Shown here piece by piece: positions 1-4,043 of a stretch of DNA of 9,449 bases. Location of the stretch: the NCBI GenBank assembly GCA_905235355.1, contig CAJOLM010000051.1, forward strand, positions 1 to 9,449, in the 5' to 3' direction. The notes under the pieces are model-generated. The model was not told the origin of the DNA and did not search any database. It saw only the letters and a program-made list of their open reading frames with translations. Numbering within the stretch: the first letter of the stretch is position 1; each line of letters opens with the position of its first letter. Origin of the DNA: an uncultured Elusimicrobiales bacterium. GTDB taxonomy: Bacteria; Elusimicrobiota; Elusimicrobia; Elusimicrobiales; Elusimicrobiaceae. The position numbers and the translations under genes are program-made.

Positions 1-26
1 GGGGTAATGATAGGAGTGTATTTTTA

Positions 27-155
27 ATGATTACGTGCAAGTGTATGGATGGCGACGAGTGCCGCAAGTATGGGATGGCTTGGCGTATTTGTTGTCCTAC
101 TTGCCATGAGCCGGAATACGAAACCGACCCGGCTAAATGGAGGAGCGATTTATGA
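27..155 (+). CDS. Cysteine-rich microprotein, 42 aa, unknown function
   Basis: I do not recognise this gene. It would encode 42 residues with six cysteines: C4 and C6, C12, then C22-C23 and C26 in a CCPTC motif. That pattern is compatible with a small metal- or zinc-binding fold, but the spacing does not match a family I can name. The start ATG at 27 has an AGGAG ribosome site at 12-16, ten bases upstream, which is acceptable if slightly long. The stop TGA at 153-155 overlaps the ATG of the next gene (ATGA), a common sign of translational coupling. The neighbours are two more tiny genes on the same strand, the last related to anaerobic ribonucleotide reductase. The gene lies at the window edge, so its operon partners upstream are unseen. 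It could also be a chance ORF; the ribosome site, the coupled stop and the cysteine enrichment argue for a real gene. Confidence 0.45.
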   Translation: MITCKCMDGDECRKYGMAWRICCPTCHEPEYETDPAKWRSDL

Positions 156-331
156 AATGTGTTAATGCGGAGTTTAATAATTTTTTTGGGGAAAGTTTTT
201 GTGCCGTATGCGCAAAGCCGCTCCGGCTTGTTTCGTGCCGGATGTGTCCTTGTGCTATTGCGGCCAAAGTAAATTATGTTATAATGAGAGGTGCAATATG
301 GCTAACAAAGAAATTTTACAAAAACAAATAA
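152..331 (+). CDS. Cysteine-rich small protein with paired CxxC motifs, 59 aa
   Basis: This is an unrecognised small protein. The start is placed at ATG 152 rather than the in-frame ATG at 137, because a very strong ribosome site, GGAGGAG at 139-145, sits six bases before 152 and would lie inside the gene if 137 were used. The protein has cysteines at residues 3, 17, 20, 29, 32 and 34: a CxxC (17-20), eight residues, then a second CxxC with one more cysteine (29-32-34). This resembles a zinc ribbon. The NrdD family carries a similar CxxC...CxxC zinc site just before its glycyl-radical loop, and the next gene encodes that loop, but here the two are in different frames. The C-terminus (from about residue 35) is hydrophobic then basic. 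The 3' end overlaps the next gene by 34 bases. Function unknown; a redox or zinc role is inference only. Confidence 0.45.
   Translation: MKCVNAEFNNFFGESFCAVCAKPLRLVSCRMCPCAIAAKVNYVIMRGAIWLTKKFYKNK
258..285 (+). promoter_or_regulatory. Possible sigma70-type promoter inside the second small gene
   Basis: TTGCGG at 258-263 and a perfect TATAAT at 280-285 are 16 bases apart. Transcription would begin near 292, only a few bases before the ATG at 298, giving an almost leaderless message that loses much of the AGAGG ribosome site. This could give the glycyl-radical gene its own expression, or it could be a chance match in AT-rich coding DNA. Confidence 0.25.
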
Positions 332-507
332 AAGAAATTAAGGAGCAAATGAAAGACGTACATGGCTCTAAGTGTGAGGTTTATTCCCGGGTGGTGGGTT
401 ACTTGCGCCCGGTACAAGCATGGAATAAAGGCAAGAAAGAGGAGTACGCCATGCGAAAAACAATGCACATAGAAAACCCAATAAGACCCTGTGGAACGTG
501 CGATTAG
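298..507 (+). CDS. Stand-alone glycyl-radical module related to the NrdD C-terminus
   Basis: The 69-residue protein carries the C-terminal signature of class III anaerobic ribonucleotide reductase. Residues 26-50 hold CEVYSRVVGYLRPV followed by WNKGKKEEY, in which G34 of RVVGYL lines up with the glycine that the NrdG activase turns into a glycyl radical. In a full NrdD (roughly 600-750 residues) this is only the last ~50 residues. The ten-stranded barrel with the substrate site is absent. Residues 3-20 form a charged helix, and the tail ends in a CGTC pair (65-68) that could be redox active. The start ATG 298 has AGAGG at 287-291. Short proteins of this type exist as separate genes in other anaerobes, so this need not be a broken gene. 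Possible roles: a radical spare part, as YfiD/GrcA is for pyruvate formate-lyase, or a subunit of a split reductase. No NrdG or large NrdD is in view. Family assignment is good; role is inferred. Confidence 0.75.
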   Translation: MANKEILQKQIKEIKEQMKDVHGSKCEVYSRVVGYLRPVQAWNKGKKEEYAMRKTMHIENPIRPCGTCD

Positions 508-549
508 TGGGGGTCAAAGTGGGGGCGGTACGACGTAAGTACAACGGCC

Positions 550-604
550 TCCCTCTCCGCCATTTTTCTTCCTAAAACACGCTATTTCGTTGTTGTTTGC
601 TTGG
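550..604. repeat. 55-bp direct repeat, copy 1
   Basis: This copy is identical over all 55 bases to 711-765; the offset is 161 bp. It begins with a pyrimidine-rich TCCCTCTCCGCC block and ends in CGTTGTTGTTTGCTTGG. It lies in the gene-free stretch 508-795 and is not protein-coding on either strand: the 161-bp period is not a multiple of three, so the two copies would be read in different frames. It contains TAAAACACGCTA (573-584), which recurs inverted at 666-677. Confidence 0.9.
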
Positions 605-665
605 TCGGATACCTCCGCCTCCGGCGCGTCTGTGCCAGTATTCCTCCCGCGCAAACGCCTAGAAC

Positions 666-677
666 TAGCGTGTTTTA
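666..677. repeat. Inverted 12-bp copy of the repeat core
   Basis: TAGCGTGTTTTA is the exact reverse complement of TAAAACACGCTA, which occurs in both direct-repeat copies (573-584 and 734-745). In RNA this central arm could pair with either flanking copy, giving two mutually exclusive hairpins with loops of 81 and 56 bases. The surrounding sequence (605-710) has several TCCGCC blocks and no gene I can support. Confidence 0.75.
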
Positions 678-710
678 TTTTGAAAACATCCGCCCCGCGC
701 ATTTAACAGA

Positions 711-765
711 TCCCTCTCCGCCATTTTTCTTCCTAAAACACGCTATTTCGTTGTTGTTTGCTTGG
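711..765. repeat. 55-bp direct repeat, copy 2
   Basis: This is the second perfect copy of 550-604. Identity stops sharply on both sides (A710 against C549; G766 against T605). The whole block 550-765 looks like about one and a third units of a 161-bp tandem or dispersed intergenic element. It is followed 30 bases later by the terminator at 796-826. Its origin is unknown; no transposase gene or obvious target-site duplication is visible. Confidence 0.9.
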
Positions 766-795
766 GGTCTTTTAAAAATCATGTTGATATCTAAC

Positions 796-826
796 AAAAA
801 AGCTCTCCGGTATGGAGAGCTTTTTT
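796..826. terminator. Bidirectional Rho-independent terminator
   Basis: A perfect 7-bp stem, GCTCTCC (802-808) with GGAGAGC (814-820), closes a GGTAT loop and is flanked by six A on the left and six T on the right, so it works on both strands. On the minus strand it ends the flavoprotein-TSCPD unit, whose last stop is only 15 bases away. On the plus strand it could end transcription from the small-gene cluster and repeat region. Confidence 0.9.
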
Positions 827-840
827 CGTTCTCAAAACAT

Positions 841-1110
841 TTACTTGTTGCGCTTTGCTTCTATGGCAAGGGCTTGCTCCACGGCGGTGGCCAGCTGGTC
901 TGCACACGAAGTGCCTTTCCCGCCGCAATCATTACCCTTTAATAAATCCACCACGCGCTGGGCGTCCGTGCCTTGCAAAAGCTTGGCAATCGCCGCGGTA
1001 TTACCCGGGCAACCGCCGGTAAATTTAATATCATAAATTTTGCCGTCTTGCAAAGCAAAGGCAATCATGCTGGGGCAAATGCCCTGTGTTTGTACGGAAT
1101 AGGTCTGCAT
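841..1110 (-). CDS. Stand-alone TSCPD-domain protein (TIGR03905-like), 89 aa
   Basis: The small protein matches the TIGR03905/TSCPD family. It has a GGCPGN motif at about residues 32-37, a helical middle with LLKGNDCGGKGTSC, and the signature TSCAD (canonical TSCPD), followed by an amphipathic helix with the usual hydrophobic spacing. The TSCPD domain is best known as the C-terminal domain of class II, B12-dependent ribonucleotide reductases; the free-standing version is common in anaerobes and has no proven function. Length is normal for the stand-alone family (about 80-90 residues). ATG 1110 is preceded by GTGGAG about seven bases upstream. It lies 38 bases downstream of the flavoprotein gene on the same strand with no terminator between, so the two are probably co-transcribed and end at 796-826. 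Conserved cysteines suggest metal or redox binding, but that is inference. Confidence 0.85.
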   Translation of the reverse strand: MQTYSVQTQGICPSMIAFALQDGKIYDIKFTGGCPGNTAAIAKLLQGTDAQRVVDLLKGNDCGGKGTSCADQLATAVEQALAIEAKRNK

Positions 1111-1148
1111 AAATACGCTCCACTAATAATATCTATTATTGTAGCAAT

Positions 1149-1685
1149 TTATGCGTGCAAACCCATTTCATAGGCTTGTTTCATATATGGAGTGTCTTTG
1201 ACTTCCCCTTTTTCGTACACCCCTTTGGCATACAGTACGCCCTTTTCCTGCGCGCCGTCCAAGCACGCGGCAAATCCGCGGAAACAAGCCAGCGTGCCGT
1301 CCATGACCGTTTTGGAATTTTCGGCAGACGTCATAATGTAATAAAATTCTTTGTTCGGGATTTTGGTCCAACGCGCCACGCAGCGGTCAATGAGTGCCTT
1401 CATCTGCGCGTCAATGGAATAAAAATACACCGGGCTGGACATCACCAGCACATCTGCGGCTTGTATTTTGTCCAAAATGCCGGACATATCGTCTTTAATA
1501 GCACATTGGTCGGTATGCGTTTGGCAAAAATAGCAGCCGGTGCAATAGGCAATTTTTTTATCGCGGATAAAAATTTTTTCCACGTCGTGCCCTGCTTTTT
1601 TGGCACCTTTGACAAACTCGTCACACAACAGGTCAGAATTGCCGCCCTTGCGCGGGCTGCCGGATAAAACAAGTATCTTTTTCAT
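1149..1685 (-). CDS. NADPH-dependent FMN reductase / iron-sulfur flavoprotein family
   Basis: The 178-residue protein has a flavodoxin-like fold. The N-terminal strand ends in the FMN phosphate loop LSGSPRKGGNS (residues 7-17). A cysteine cluster C48-x2-C51-x2-C54-x6-C61 follows, matching the compact CX2CX2CX4-7C motif of archaeal and anaerobe Isf proteins that bind a [4Fe-4S] cluster. KDDM at 64-67 and SSPVYFYS at 83-90 (the FMN isoalloxazine loop), then an LIDR helix at 98-101, are typical of the family. Such cytosolic proteins pass electrons between ferredoxin or NAD(P)H and FMN, quinones or oxygen species; the substrate here cannot be read from sequence. The start ATG 1685 has an AGGAGG site four bases upstream. 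It is the first gene of a two-gene unit with the TSCPD protein, behind a good promoter. Family certain; presence of an actual Fe-S cluster likely but not certain. Confidence 0.88.
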   Translation of the reverse strand: MKKILVLSGSPRKGGNSDLLCDEFVKGAKKAGHDVEKIFIRDKKIAYCTGCYFCQTHTDQCAIKDDMSGILDKIQAADVLVMSSPVYFYSIDAQMKALIDRCVARWTKIPNKEFYYIMTSAENSKTVMDGTLACFRGFAACLDGAQEKGVLYAKGVYEKGEVKDTPYMKQAYEMGLHA

Positions 1686-1706
1686 AAGGCCTCCTAAACT
1701 ACATAA

Positions 1707-1737
1707 ATTGTAGCAGCTGGAGTCCGCTCTAGGTCAA
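1707..1737 (-). promoter_or_regulatory. Sigma70-type promoter for the flavoprotein-TSCPD unit
   Basis: On the minus strand TTGACC (1737-1732) and TACAAT (1712-1707) are 19 bases apart, slightly longer than ideal. The start would fall near 1700, leaving a short leader with the AGGAGG ribosome site before ATG 1685. It lies between the nadB terminator and the flavoprotein gene, the expected place. Confidence 0.6.
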
Positions 1738-1746
1738 GCCGGACAC

Positions 1747-1782
1747 AAAAATCCCCGGGCGCTACTCATGCACACCCGGGGA
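1747..1782 (-). terminator. Rho-independent terminator of the nadB unit
   Basis: The stem CCCCGGG (1753-1759) with CCCGGGG (1775-1781), extended by a T-A pair, closes a 15-base loop. On the minus strand it is followed by ATTTTT (1752-1747). It lies 24 bases after the stop of the nadB C-terminal reading frame, and this supports the two nadB parts being one transcript. Confidence 0.85.
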
Positions 1783-1806
1783 AAATGATAGCTAAAACCG
1801 CTCTTA

Positions 1807-2043
1807 CTATTTGGCGCGGCGGTCCACCTCTTGCAAATAATGGCAGCCAATGCTGCGGCGGTTTTGCAACGCGGCATAGGTAATCAGCAGGCCGACCTGC
1901 GTGCCATTGCGTAAATCCAGCAGCTCTTGGTTAAGCGCGTAGCCTTTATAAAAGGCTTGCATTTCATTATGCATATGGCGCAAGATTTTTTCGGCGCGGT
2001 TTAAATGAAACGCGCTGCGCACCAGCCCGACGTAATTCCACAT
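1807..2043 (-). CDS. nadB: L-aspartate oxidase, C-terminal part (split nadB)
   Basis: This 78-residue frame is the C-terminal three-helix domain of NadB. It opens with MWNYVGLVRS, the counterpart of E. coli MWDYVGIVR, and continues with ELLDLRN (family LxELRN) and a GCHYLQEV tail (family RGxHYxxDYP). On its own it would have no FAD or substrate site. The putative ATG at 2043 has no ribosome-binding site in front of it; the bases before it are an AT run. It sits in the +1 frame directly after the stop of the main nadB frame at 2051-2053. Removing one T from the T5 run at 2053-2057 would join the two into a 517-residue protein reading ...QDFKSTMWNYVG..., close to the usual 510-540. I therefore treat it as the 3' part of one gene and not as an independent protein. 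The unit ends in the terminator at 1747-1782. Confidence 0.85.
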   Translation of the reverse strand: MWNYVGLVRSAFHLNRAEKILRHMHNEMQAFYKGYALNQELLDLRNGTQVGLLITYAALQNRRSIGCHYLQEVDRRAK

Positions 2044-2050
2044 CGTGCTT

Positions 2051-2057
2051 TTAAAAA
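2051..2057 (-). other. Frame-change site in nadB (T5 run before a stop)
   Basis: Minus-strand reading gives CAA GAT TTT TAA AAG. The C-terminal domain is entered by a +1 shift (ATT TTT AAA AGC). The phenylalanine codon can re-pair perfectly one base forward because the next base is also U, and the following codon is the stop UAA. This resembles the CUU-UGA +1 site of prfB, though no upstream stimulatory ribosome site is evident. A one-base insertion mutation or a homopolymer sequencing error explains it equally well. Confidence 0.6.
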
Positions 2058-3361
2058 TCTTGCTTGATTAAATTAAGGTCCGGCTGCTCTTGCGGCACAA
2101 TCCACTCTTTGGGTTCGGGCAAGTGAAATTTTTGTGTAGCAATATCCGCCTCGTCTACTGCGGCGCATAGGTAACCGGTCGCCACCGCTTCCAGCAAAGA
2201 CGTGCTTGCCAAGCGATTAGCCCCGTGATAACCCGTGCAGGCGGTTTCCCCAATCGCGTTTAAGTTGACGATATTGGTGCGGCCTTGCGGTGTGGCATAT
2301 ACTCCCCCGCAAAAATAATGCGCGGCAGGCACGACCGGGATTAAATCCTTTGTCATATCCACGCCTTCTTTTAAACAAGTTTCATAGATAGCGGGAAAGC
2401 GGTCCTTGATAAAAGCAGCGGGCTTGTGCGTAATATCCAAATACACACAATCGTGCGACGTTTTCAGGCGTTCTTCTTCAATAGCGCGCGCTACAATATC
2501 ACGCGGCGCTAAATCTTTCAGCGCGTGATATTTCGGCATAAACGCTTCGCCCTGGCAGTTGCGCAAAATGGCGCCTTCGCCGCGTACCGCTTCAGAAATT
2601 AAAAAGCTTTTTCCTTTGGCAAATACCGTCGGATGAAATTGCATATATTCCATATTCATCACGCGCGCACCCACGCGGTACGCCATGGCAATCCCGTGCC
2701 CATAAGCGTGCGCGGCATTGGTGGTGTGGCGGTACACTTGCCCCACGCCGCCGGTAGCCAGCACGGTTTTTTTGGCTTGAATAGCGTATACTTTTCCCGT
2801 CGGATTATCCAGCACATACGCGCCAAAACAGGTCAGTGGGGCATAGCGGTCCATAATGTCTACAGAACTATGTGACAGCGTCAGCAAATCCACCGCAGAA
2901 GTATTTTCTAAAAGGGTAATATTTTTTTCTTTGCGTAGTGCCTTGTGGATAGAGGACAGCAGTGAGTGTCCCGTCGTATCTTTCCAATAAATAATGCGGT
3001 TTTTATTGTGCGCCCCTTCGCGCGTGTAGAGCAGATTGCCTTTGGCGTCGCGGGAAAAATCGGTGTGTAAATCATGCAGGAAAATTTTTTCCACCGCTTC
3101 GCACCCGGCTTTGGACAGCTCCCGCACGGCACTTTCATTGCATAGCCCGGCAGTGGCCAGGCGCACATCTTTGAGCAGCGCATCCACATCCATATCCGGC
3201 TCATACACAATGCCGCCTTGCGCTAGGTCACTGTTAGCGGTGTTCCAATCCGCACAGCTAAGCAGCGTCACGTGCAGACCCTTACGCGCCGCTTCATAGG
3301 CATAGACCGATCCGGCAATGCCCGCCCCAATTACCAAACAATCTGTCTGTTTAATTTCCAT
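2051..3361 (-). CDS. nadB: L-aspartate oxidase, FAD and substrate domains (split nadB)
   Basis: NadB oxidises L-aspartate to iminoaspartate, the first step of de novo NAD synthesis, with FAD as cofactor and fumarate or oxygen as acceptor; NadA then makes quinolinate. The 436-residue frame has the dinucleotide fold GAGIAG (residues 12-17), the NadB-type SDLAQGGI (44-51), an EGAHNKNRI-containing substrate segment near 115, ATGGVGQVY near 204, EYMQFHPT near 240, LAPRDIVARAIEEE near 290 and HYFCGGV with the GETACTGYHGANRLASTSLLEA FAD segment near 345-390. These separate it from SdhA and FrdA. It ends early after ...LIKQDF, just before the C-terminal domain, which follows in the +1 frame. No nadA or nadC is in view. 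ATG 3361 is the only possible start: upstream codons reach a stop with no other initiator. It lacks a nearby ribosome site, the AGGAG lying about 17 bases away. Confidence 0.93.
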   Translation of the reverse strand: MEIKQTDCLVIGAGIAGSVYAYEAARKGLHVTLLSCADWNTANSDLAQGGIVYEPDMDVDALLKDVRLATAGLCNESAVRELSKAGCEAVEKIFLHDLHTDFSRDAKGNLLYTREGAHNKNRIIYWKDTTGHSLLSSIHKALRKEKNITLLENTSAVDLLTLSHSSVDIMDRYAPLTCFGAYVLDNPTGKVYAIQAKKTVLATGGVGQVYRHTTNAAHAYGHGIAMAYRVGARVMNMEYMQFHPTVFAKGKSFLISEAVRGEGAILRNCQGEAFMPKYHALKDLAPRDIVARAIEEERLKTSHDCVYLDITHKPAAFIKDRFPAIYETCLKEGVDMTKDLIPVVPAAHYFCGGVYATPQGRTNIVNLNAIGETACTGYHGANRLASTSLLEAVATGYLCAAVDEADIATQKFHLPEPKEWIVPQEQPDLNLIKQDF

Positions 3362-3367
3362 ACTTAT

Positions 3368-3373
3368 ATTATA
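3368..3373 (-). promoter_or_regulatory. -10 box placed for a leaderless nadB transcript
   Basis: On the minus strand a perfect TATAAT ends six bases before the nadB ATG, so transcription would start at about the ATG itself. No convincing -35 is found at 16-18 bases; TTGATG lies only 13 bases upstream. The AT-rich context makes a chance match possible. It would fit with the missing ribosome site. Confidence 0.35.
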
Positions 3374-3390
3374 TAAAACTCCTATTCATC

Positions 3391-3417
3391 AAAAACCCCG
3401 GGAAATTTCCCGGGGTT
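3391..3417 (-). terminator. Rho-independent terminator of the pilin-like gene
   Basis: A perfect 24-base palindrome at 3394-3417 has CCCCGGGAAA arms and, on the minus strand, is followed by TTTTT (3395-3391). It starts 17 bases after the pilin-like stop codon and separates that gene from nadB. The CCCCGGG stem resembles that of the nadB terminator. Confidence 0.9.
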
Positions 3418-3433
3418 ATATGCAAAACAAGTG

Positions 3434-3910
3434 TTATTTAATACAAGTCGCTCCCGAACAGGAAGCATATCCCATAGATTTACAAAATTCTATGCCTTCT
3501 CCGGCAGAATCTTCTCCAGTACAAGAGATAACACCCAATGTGTTCGTTGCCTCCAACGGGGCAGAAATAGAATAATTGCCCCCATTACGCGTTGCTTTAA
3601 TCGTATTTCCACTACGAGAAAAGGTAAAATACCGCGTGGATAAGCTGTTCGTTCCGGCATTGTAACTAGCTTTCGTCAAAGACACCGCCACCGCGTTCAT
3701 AGACGTCGGATAGGTGTAGTTGTGGTCGTAATAATACTCATCATAGGCAGAAGACAGCGTACTTGCTCCGGTCAATCCATCGGAAAAAATAGCACGGTCC
3801 GCAGCCTTGCGGTATGACCCGATGCCGATCCCAGCAATAATCGCCACGATAGCCACCACGGCCATCAATTCTACCAGTGTAAATGCTTTTTTAGTATAAA
3901 AGTAGTTCAT
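3434..3910 (-). CDS. Type IV pilin-like protein with class III signal peptide
   Basis: The 158-residue protein has a short basic leader ending KKA, then FTLVEL at residues 10-15, with the mature Glu5 at E14 and a single hydrophobic helix to about residue 31. This is the prepilin/pseudopilin pattern cut and N-methylated by PilD. The residue before the cut is Ala9 rather than the usual Gly, which some prepilins tolerate. The rest is a globular domain rich in Ser, Thr, Tyr and Asn. Four cysteines near the end (130, 143, 151, 156) could form two disulfides. Such a product sits in the inner membrane and is built into a type IV pilus, a type II secretion pseudopilus or a related fibre. No assembly genes are nearby: it is a single-gene unit with its own promoter and terminator, as is common for the scattered pilin-like genes of Elusimicrobiota. 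ATG 3910 has AGGAG eight bases upstream. Whether it is a major or minor subunit cannot be told. Confidence 0.88.
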   Translation of the reverse strand: MNYFYTKKAFTLVELMAVVAIVAIIAGIGIGSYRKAADRAIFSDGLTGASTLSSAYDEYYYDHNYTYPTSMNAVAVSLTKASYNAGTNSLSTRYFTFSRSGNTIKATRNGGNYSISAPLEATNTLGVISCTGEDSAGEGIEFCKSMGYASCSGATCIK

Positions 3911-3930
3911 GATTTTTCTCCTATCCTTTT

Positions 3931-3959
3931 AGTATATAGGTTTTGGATAAAAATTTCAA
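3931..3959 (-). promoter_or_regulatory. Sigma70-type promoter of the pilin-like gene
   Basis: On the minus strand TTGAAA (3959-3954) and TATACT (3936-3931) have the ideal 17-base spacing. The transcript would begin near 3924, just upstream of the AGGAG ribosome site. It lies back to back with the nag promoter in the AT-rich gap between the divergent genes. Confidence 0.75.
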
Positions 3960-3980
3960 TGCAAAATCTAAATAAAATTT

Positions 3981-4015
3981 TTACTTGCATAAAACCGAAA
4001 AGAATATACTATAAT
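3981..4015 (+). promoter_or_regulatory. Promoter of the nag operon
   Basis: Two overlapping arrangements are possible: TTGCAT (3985-3990) with TATAAT (4010-4015) at 19 bases, or TTACTT (3981-3986) with TATACT (4005-4010) at 18 bases. Either gives a start near 4017-4022 and a leader of about 25 bases before the ATG at 4044. No clear NagC/ROK or GntR-type operator palindrome is visible, and no regulator gene is in the window. Confidence 0.6.
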
Positions 4016-4032
4016 GGAAATATCACTATCTC

Positions 4033-4038
4033 AAGGAG
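4033..4038 (+). promoter_or_regulatory. Ribosome-binding site that fixes the nagF start
   Basis: AAGGAG lies five bases before ATG 4044. The longer in-frame start at 4014 overlaps the -10 box (4010-4015) and would be at or upstream of the transcript start, so 4044 is preferred. Confidence 0.85.
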
Positions 4039-4043
4039 CAATT

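Noticed and set aside
199..297. N-terminal extension of the glycyl-radical gene to ATG 199
   Set aside because: The extra residues are the shifted reading of the upstream cysteine-rich gene, and ATG 298 has a ribosome site and begins the conserved helical region.
514..702. Minus-strand ORF of 62 codons across the repeat region
   Set aside because: It covers repeat copy 1 and part of the spacer. Copy 2 would be read in a different frame, it has no ribosome site, and it resembles no protein I know; better seen as open sequence inside a non-coding repeat.
550..765. Repeat pair considered as a CRISPR remnant
   Set aside because: The repeat is 55 bp with a 106-base spacer, only two copies, and no cas genes; the dimensions do not fit.
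3959..3990. ATGCAA...TTGCAT inverted repeat between the divergent promoters as an operator
   Set aside because: The arms are only six bases, the spacer is 20 bases, and identity does not extend outward; expected by chance in AT-rich DNA.
4014..4043. Longer nagF start at ATG 4014
   Set aside because: This ATG overlaps the -10 box and would be at or before the transcript start; ATG 4044 has AAGGAG five bases upstream.
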